From Acorus gramineus (Eukaryota > Streptophyta > Magnoliopsida > Acorales > Acoraceae), in contig CM060847.1 in assembly GCA_030737835.1 (NCBI GenBank), forward strand, positions 23,422,876 to 23,486,875: a stretch of 64,000 nucleotides of DNA, given 5' to 3'. This document shows positions 57,746 to 64,000 of the stretch, piece after piece. The stretch's first letter is position 1. Each line of letters starts with the position of its first letter. A program made the translations under genes and the position numbers. The notes below the pieces were generated by a model, which saw only the letters and a program-made list of their open reading frames with translations, searched no databases and was not told the origin of the DNA.

Positions 57746-57793
57746 ATGGCGGCGATAGAGAGAGAGAGAGAGAAAAAAAAAAAGTATTTTTAA
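57746..57793 (+). promoter_or_regulatory. Upstream ORF 1 in the ARF leader (15 codons)
   Basis: ATG to TAA, encoding MAAIEREREKKKKYF, largely the translation of a GA repeat and poly-A tract. The peptide sequence looks incidental, but the start codon context (TATATGG) is available to scanning ribosomes if transcription starts near 57645. Confidence 0.4.
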
Positions 57794-58278
57794 AACAAAA
57801 TCGAAAAATTTGGAAGGAAATCGCGATCTCCGAAAAATCAACCGATCTTCGCTGAAAATCTCTCTCTCTCTTTAATTGTTTCCTTCGATCGATCGCTCGC
57901 TCTTCATAAAACCGCGTCAAAGGCAGTTCTTTGAAGGTTCCGAGTGCCTGTTTGCGGTCGCCGTCGAATCTGGGCCGTCCATTTCGACCTCCGGAGGTTG
58001 AGATCCGGCTGTGAGAGGTCTTCTTCTAGGGTTTCACTTTGTTGAGCTCTGTCGAAGGAGAGAAATAGAGAGATCTGCGGTTCTGTGTGTTCTGTTGCAG
58101 GTTTTTTTTTTTTTTTTTTTTGGGGGGGGGGGGGTCTTAAAAGAAGGTCGGGTTAGGGCTTCTCGAAGTGGCTGTACTTTCATCTGGTGGAGAGTTGGAG
58201 ATTAGTGTTTTTGGAAAGTTCGGTCTTTTTTACTTGAAAGCTGCATTTGGAGGTTCTGATCGAGAGGGTTTTGAACTG

Positions 58279-58326
58279 ATGAGACTCGGAAAGGTCGAGC
58301 TTTGCAGCGGAACCGGCTTCGGCTGA
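58279..58326 (+). promoter_or_regulatory. Upstream ORF 2 in the ARF leader (15 codons)
   Basis: ATG to TGA, encoding MRLGKVELCSGTGFG. Stops 310 bases before the main ARF ATG. It begins MRL as the main protein does, which is probably coincidence. Confidence 0.5.
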
Positions 58327-58406
58327 AGGGAATTTATAGGGCGGAAAGTTGGGTTTTATTATAAGGTACTTGTTTGAAAGGAAGGTGAGGTTTGAAAGAG
58401 ATAGGG

Positions 58407-58511
58407 ATGGTTGTTTTGTGGAGTGAGGAGTTGGTGTTGCCTTGGTTGTCGTTTTCAGAAGGGGAGGAGGCGGAAAAGGCGCGGCTCTGTCTCGTGAAGT
58501 CTCTGACTTGA
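58407..58511 (+). promoter_or_regulatory. Upstream ORF 3 in the ARF leader (34 codons)
   Basis: ATG in GGGATGG context (A at -1, G at +4) to TGA at 58509-58511, ending 124 bases before the main ATG. Encodes MVVLWSEELVLPWLSFSEGE followed by a basic end. Upstream ORFs are known to repress translation of Arabidopsis ARF3 and ARF5 in a ribosome-dependent way; whether this one acts is unknown. Confidence 0.5.
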
Positions 58512-58635
58512 GAAGCTCTCTTGATAAGTTTTCCATTTGAGGAGGATTTTATTTTAGACCCCCTTTTTTTGAAGGTGGTGAATATAGTGATTGTTCTTTG
58601 TAAAAGCTGTGAGCGGATCACACGGTTCTGTATCG

Positions 58636-61600
58636 ATGAGGCTCTCCTCATCCGGTGGTCTCTCTCATCAGGCTCAAGAAGGTAGAGCTTTTGAGGTTTT
58701 TTTTTTTGGTTGATGTTGTTTTTGCTATGTTTATTTTGATTTCTGGGTATTATGCATCACCATTGCATCGGTGCTACGCACGTCTGATGAAATGGTTAAA
58801 ACATTATTTGATGTGAGGCCAATTGGTATGTTGTTTCACATTGGTATGGGAATCCCATCACTCACTTCCTAAATTTCTAAATTTTTTTTTTCTGTACTCT
58901 GGAATGTTATCTACCCATGAAGCTCGCATACTTTTTTTTTTTTTTGAAAAGATAGGCATTATATAACTTAGTGGTGGTTACATAAGTCTGAAGCTTACCA
59001 ACGGATTGGCAAGAGCAAGCAAAAGAGAGTGAAAAAATTACAAAAAATATGGGGAAAACGTCGATCCGAACGGGATCCAAATACTCACGAGTCATGATGA
59101 CAGAACCCGAACCAATTCGTGCTCCTCCCTTTAGGCGTCAACCCGCCTCCAGGAGAAGCGAGAGCTAGCCCGGGTCGATCACAAAAGCCCCTCCGCTAAG
59201 ATGGATATTGCGTGCCCCTGCAAGCTTGCAGCCCCATGCGATGATTAATTACACTGTGTCCTCCCAAATGTTTTCAATGTAGAAACGTTGGCCCGAAAAG
59301 AGTATCTTATTTCTGCTCAACTCTTCAGAAGAAGAAGTGGTTGAAACGGCAAACTTGAAGCTCGCATACTTTAGATGCATAAACAATTGGTATAAGGTTT
59401 GCATTCAATGTCCCATGAATCGATGAATCTGCCTGTAAGCATTAAGCGAAAGAGTTGGATGATGTCCGGGTATGTTGGTATGTGCCTTGATCCTATGTTT
59501 TAAATGCATAGTGTGAGACAGATCATTTCGTTGAACTAGTTTAACATAAGTGGTGCTTGTTATCTGTCATCATTGAATCCAATCTTTCCCTTTAGACGAT
59601 GGAACTATCCTAATGTTCATTCTGCTTCAAAAGATCATCAATTGTCTGTTACTATTTATTCATATATCTTTTTTTGAATGATCTTTCACATGGGCATCAT
59701 GCAATCGTTTGGTTTTTCTTGTTCTTTCTTTCTTTCTTCATTTTGGCTCTATGTGCATCACTGATGGATTACATCCTTGCCTATGGTTTTTTAAACTATG
59801 GTTACAATGCTTGCTGCCATTGATTGTATTCCAGGTGAGAAGAGAGTTCTAAATTCTGAACTATGGCATGCATGTGCTGGTCCTCTTGTGTCCTTACCGG
59901 CTGTTGGGAGCCGAGTAGTCTACTTCCCACAGGGTCATAGTGAGCAGGTTAGTATATGTGTAATGAAAGCAATTATTCCTTGTAAGCCAGCGTGATGAAA
60001 TAATTCATTTTTTTTGTTGTTACATTTATCATACATCAATCTTATATCCTGCATATTTTCAATGCAGGTAGCTGCATCAACTAACAGGGAAGTCGATGCC
60101 CATATACCCAATTACCCTAGTTTGCCACCTCAGTTGATATGCCAACTCCACAATGTAACCATGCATGTAAGATTCCCATGTTTCTTGTGGTTATTATTGC
60201 AATTTTTTTTTTATCTTGATATAACAAAAATCCAAAATTCAGGCGGATGTGGAAACTGATGAAGTTTACGCACAAATGACACTGCAACCGTTAAGCCCGG
60301 TACTGAATACTGCATCATTCACATTTTCTTTCTGTCTGATTCATCTATCATTTTATTTTTCTAACACTGGCTCCTGTGTTTTTTGTGTAGCAAGAGCAAA
60401 AAGATGTGTATCTACCAGCTGAGCTGGGGGCCCCCAGCAAACAGCCAATCAATTATTTCTGTAAAACGCTGACGGCCAGTGATACTAGTACCCATGGAGG
60501 ATTTTCTGTTCCTCGTCGTGCAGCTGAAAAAGTTTTCCCCCCATTGGTAAGTCATTGTTGCATGATATTCTCTGTAGATGAGAATTGAACTTATGGCCTT
60601 TTCATTCCCTATCACTCGAATATGGTTTCTTGAGATCCATTGACAATTTTCATGTTGCGCATCATTTCAGGACTTCTCCCAGACACCTCCTGCCCAAGAG
60701 TTGATTGCAAGGGATCTTCATGACATTGAGTGGAAATTCCGCCACATATTTCGCGGTACGTTGTTAAGAATTTAATGTAGAACCACAAGTAAATCAACTT
60801 CTCAAGCACTGATCTTATCCATCACTCACAAGTAGTTAACCCGTGCCCCATGGCATCATAATTGTCTCATTTGAACTGATGTTAGCATCCATGAATCTTA
60901 AACCAAGATGAAATAGGTTGTATTTTAAATGGTAATCTCCATGGAATGACTGGTGGAAGAAAACTGTCTGATTTTATTGAATCAAAGACAAGCAGCTGAG
61001 AAATTTGTTATTACTTCATCATTTGTTGGGATGAAAACTTCCATACATACATGTTGACTATTTTCTGATTTCCTGCCTCTCATACAGTGAGTATATCATT
61101 AATGGCTGCTCTTGTTCCAGACCCAGTCATATTTGAAAACCTGTATTGTTGTATACTTCATTGACGCTTGATCAGTGATTTTTGAATGGACGGCATATGC
61201 TCCATACATGCATGATAATGTTGTTCATTTTGTGATAAATTATGATGATAGCTATGGATGAATCTATATATGCCCTTAATGGATCTCTGTATTTCCTTTA
61301 TTCCTATTGATTTATTTTAAGATATTATTTTTATGAACGTGTGTAGGTATCATTCCTGAGGTATATAACCCAAATTGTTTGTGCCCTTTGATCAAGATAG
61401 TTTGTTAGTTGTCCTCCTGGTCATCATAATTAATGGTAGAAGTTACACAGGGAACCTAAGTATATGTCTCATCCTTAGACTACTGGCCTCAATGCTCCTT
61501 TGTGTGTTCTTTTCCTTTTCAGTTGTTTAATATGTTGAAGCTTTTGCTTGAGGGAGTAAAATCCAACTATGACACACTCTTACCTATATTGCCAACCTTT

Positions 61601-64000
61601 TTTTTCTCTGCTTTCCAGTTGTATCAGTGTGTAAATTCTGTTGCAGGTCAGCCAAAGAGACACCTTCTCACAACAGGGTGGAGTGTGTTTGTAAGCGCAA
61701 AGAGGCTAGTTGCTGGTGACTCAGTCCTTTTTATATGGTACTGTTTTTCCTTTCTTATATTTCCGTGCATATAATATTATGGTTTATGTTGGAGTTACCT
61801 AATTAACGTTTGAAGTTCGTTTCTCTATCAGGAATGAGAACAACCAGTTGTTCTTGGGTATCCGCCGTGCCAATCGGCCGCAAACAGTAATGCCTTCATC
61901 AGTCCTTTCAAGTGACAGCATGCATATAGGACTTCTTGCTGCAGCAGCTCATGCTGCTGCTACAAATAGTCGTTTTACCATATTCTATAACCCAAGGTAG
62001 GGATTATGCCATTATGGATGATTAAGTATATGAGGTTGAGCTTTCCTTATTATCCAATTGCATTATAACTTAATAGGCTTTCTAGGCCTCAACAATTCAC
62101 CTTTTCCATTCCAATTCTTTCAGAGCAAGCCCGTCTGAGTTTATCATACCACTAGCCAAATATGCTAAAGCAGTCTACCACACTTGTGTCTCTGTGGGCA
62201 TGCGTTTTCGGATGTTGTTTGAGACAGAAGAGTCAAGCGTGCGGCGGTATGTTTCAAAACCTCAGAATTTTATATGCTGATCATGTGATTTATGCTATAT
62301 TTTGGTTTCCTTTCCTTTTTTTTGGGTGCTTTGTTATCTAGCATGGATATGCGTTTTTTTTTTGTGCTTCATTCCAGTCAAATTTTATTTTTACTTTTGG
62401 ATGGTCGCTGTGGGTATTTCATTTTACAATCATGTGGATTGGTTACATTTAGGTACATGGGCACTATCACTGGGATTAGCGACTTGGATCCTGTTCGTTG
62501 GCCAAACTCGCATTGGCGTTCAGTGAAGGTGATTATGCTGCAAATAACTCTCTCATTATTAGATTTGAAAGGATACTTCTCTGCTAAACTTTTTTCATGT
62601 AGTGCTTATTTTGTAAGATGAATTCTGCAATCATGTTACATAATTTGTAATCACTCATGCAGGTCGGTTGGGATGAATCAACCGCGGGTGAGAGGCAACC
62701 AAGAGTTTCCCTTTGGGAGATTGAGCCCTTAACAACATTTCCCATGTATCCTTCACCATTTCCTCTTAGGCTCAAGCGTCCATGGCCTGCAGGACTACCT
62801 TCTCTCCATGGTATGCTATGTCTTTTTTTTTGCATCGTGATATATAGAACTCAGGAAAGTATAAACTCTGATGCAGATCATCAATTTGAAGATAAAATCA
62901 TTATTTTTTAATTCAAGCACCCAATCTCATGTCTGATTCCTGCAGGTGGGAAGGAGGATGAGATTGGCTTGAATTCTCCTCTCATGTGGTTTCGGGGAGG
63001 TGGAGATCGAGCGATTCAGTCTCTTAATTTTCAAGGTATCGGAGTCACACCTTGGATGCAACCTAGCTTTGATGCGTCCTTGCTTGGAATGCAACCAGAT
63101 ATGTACCAAGCAATGGCTGCCGCAGCACTTCAGGAAATGAGGAGCATTGATCCTTCTAAGCAGGGATCTCCTGCTATCCTGCAATTTCAGCAGCCTCAAA
63201 ACTTACCCAGTGCATCCACTTCTCTATTATCAAGGCAGATATTGCAGCCAGCACAATCACAATTGCAGCAAACGTTCATTCAGTCTATTCAAGATAATCA
63301 GATGCAAAATCAGATCCAATCTCACCTTATTCATCAACAGCTGCAGCATCGTCACCCATTGAATGGTCAACAGCAACAGCAGCACCAGCAACTGTCTGAG
63401 CAACAACAGATTCCAACTTCTGTTTCGGTCCTGTCTCAGCTTAACTCAGCCCCACAGTCCCAGCCACAATCCCTACAGAACATCTCTTCATTGTTGCAGC
63501 AACAGAACTTTCCAGACTCCAATGGGGATTCGGCAATAAATCCCAACTTGTCTTCGCTACAGAGCATCTTGAGCTCGCTTTCTCCAGAAGAAGCATCCCA
63601 GCTTCTTAATTTTCCAAGATCCAACCCACCAATCCCTTCAACTACATGGTTATCTCCGAAGAGAATGGCAGTCGAATCTGTGCTCCCTTCTGGTGGAGCT
63701 CAGTCTCTTCTGCCTCATGTGGAACAATTGAGCAGTTCTCACTCGGTCTCTCAAAACCTTGTGTCACTGCCGCCATTTCCTACAAGAGAATGCTCAGTTG
63801 ATCAAGAAGGAAGCACAGATACCCATGGTCATCAACTCTTTGGCGTTAGCCTAGACAATTCGTCGCCACTGGCCCAAAATGGAGTGCCGAACCTTCGGGG
63901 TGTTTGCAGCGAAAATGATTCAACATCCATGCCATTTGCTGCTTCTAATTTTCTCAGCACCACAGGAAATGATTTCACCCTGAATCCAACAATGACAACT
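58636..64000 (+). CDS. ARF6: Auxin response factor, ARF6/ARF8 class (3' end beyond window)
   Basis: Twelve exons are visible: 58636-58681, 59835-59947, 60068-60166, 60243-60299, 60391-60546, 60671-60755, 61647-61737, 61832-61996, 62124-62246, 62453-62528, 62663-62810 and 62944 to the edge. They join in frame to about 738 residues, starting [15 protein letters not shown]. The dimerisation and B3 DNA-binding region (about residues 17-340) is nearly identical to Arabidopsis ARF6/ARF8, with B3 at about 127-218 ([20 protein letters not shown]). The middle region is rich in Gln, Ser and Leu (QQQQQHQQ), typical of transcriptional activators. Class-A ARFs bind TGTC-containing auxin response elements in the nucleus and are inhibited by Aux/IAA proteins through PB1, which lies beyond the edge, as does the expected miR167 site (codons for RSGWQLV). 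Residue 292 is Cys where ARF6 and ARF8 have Arg. ARF6 and ARF8 orthology cannot be separated fully here. Confidence 0.96.
58935..59355 (-). mobile_element. 5'-truncated LINE in ARF intron 1, 17-bp TSD
   Basis: Identical 17-base direct repeats TGAAGCTCGCATACTTT at 58918-58934 and 59356-59372 flank the insert. On the minus strand it ends in a poly-A tail (T-run at 58935-58945), preceded by a non-coding 3' region (CTTATGTAACCACCACTAAG). Long variable TSD, poly-A and severe 5' truncation are hallmarks of non-LTR retrotransposition. No reverse transcriptase portion remains. Confidence 0.88.

Noticed and set aside
59798..59995. Alternative ARF start at an upstream ATG in intron 1
   Set aside because: The family N-terminus MRLSSSG at 58636 splices in frame to exon 2, which starts at the acceptor at 59834.
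62944..64000. miR167 target site of the ARF gene
   Set aside because: In ARF6/ARF8 the site lies in the PB1-coding region (RSGWQLV), which is beyond the right edge; no such sequence was seen here.

Overview
This window is nuclear DNA of a flowering plant. The genes have many exons with canonical GT-AG introns, all recognisable proteins are plant families, and the intergenic space is AT-rich and full of small DNA transposons. The first exons of two genes (BAG at 13.2 kb and the galactosyltransferase at 27 kb) are very GC-rich while their later exons are AT-rich. This 5'-to-3' GC gradient, together with the style of the ARF middle region, suggests a non-grass monocot. That placement is inference; no species can be named from the sequence.

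Layout. 1-13 kb: no confident protein-coding gene, but a mosaic of repeats: three direct copies of a dispersed repeat, an LTR-like block, a tRNA-derived SINE, a hAT element with an 8-bp target-site duplication (TSD), and two Mutator-like elements. One of those carries three 235-bp tandem units and the other carries a GC-rich insert that may be a captured gene fragment. 13.15-16.2 kb (+): a complete BAG co-chaperone gene (4 exons, 262 aa). 16.2-21 kb: GC-rich fragments, a degenerate tandem repeat and a 1.35-kb Mutator-like element. 21.05-27.88 kb (-): a complete hydroxyproline O-galactosyltransferase (7 exons, 676 aa, galectin plus GT31 domains). 29.97-31.33 kb: an inverted second copy of the same Mutator-like element. 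32.1-39.6 kb (-): a complete SH3P2-type BAR/SH3 protein gene (10 exons, 352 aa). 39.7-42.9 kb: more transposons and a telobox-bearing tandem repeat. 42.94-45.22 kb (+): a broken, intron-bearing copy of the splicing factor CWC22. 45-57 kb: gene-poor and AT-rich, with an isolated promoter-like island at 48.2 kb, a 4-kb LTR-bounded unit with perfect 5-bp TSDs, and several inverted-repeat elements. 57.6-64 kb (+): the 5' leader and first 12 exons of an ARF6/ARF8-type auxin response factor, cut by the right edge before its PB1 domain.

The four living genes belong to unrelated pathways: chaperone regulation, arabinogalactan-protein glycosylation in the Golgi, membrane trafficking/autophagy, and auxin transcription. 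There is no operon-like logic. What links the window is repeated insertion of short, non-autonomous Mutator-like elements, seen as different 9-bp TSDs around shared terminal motifs, some of which now sit in introns or close to promoters. All exon boundaries given were worked out by hand from splice sites and reading-frame continuity.
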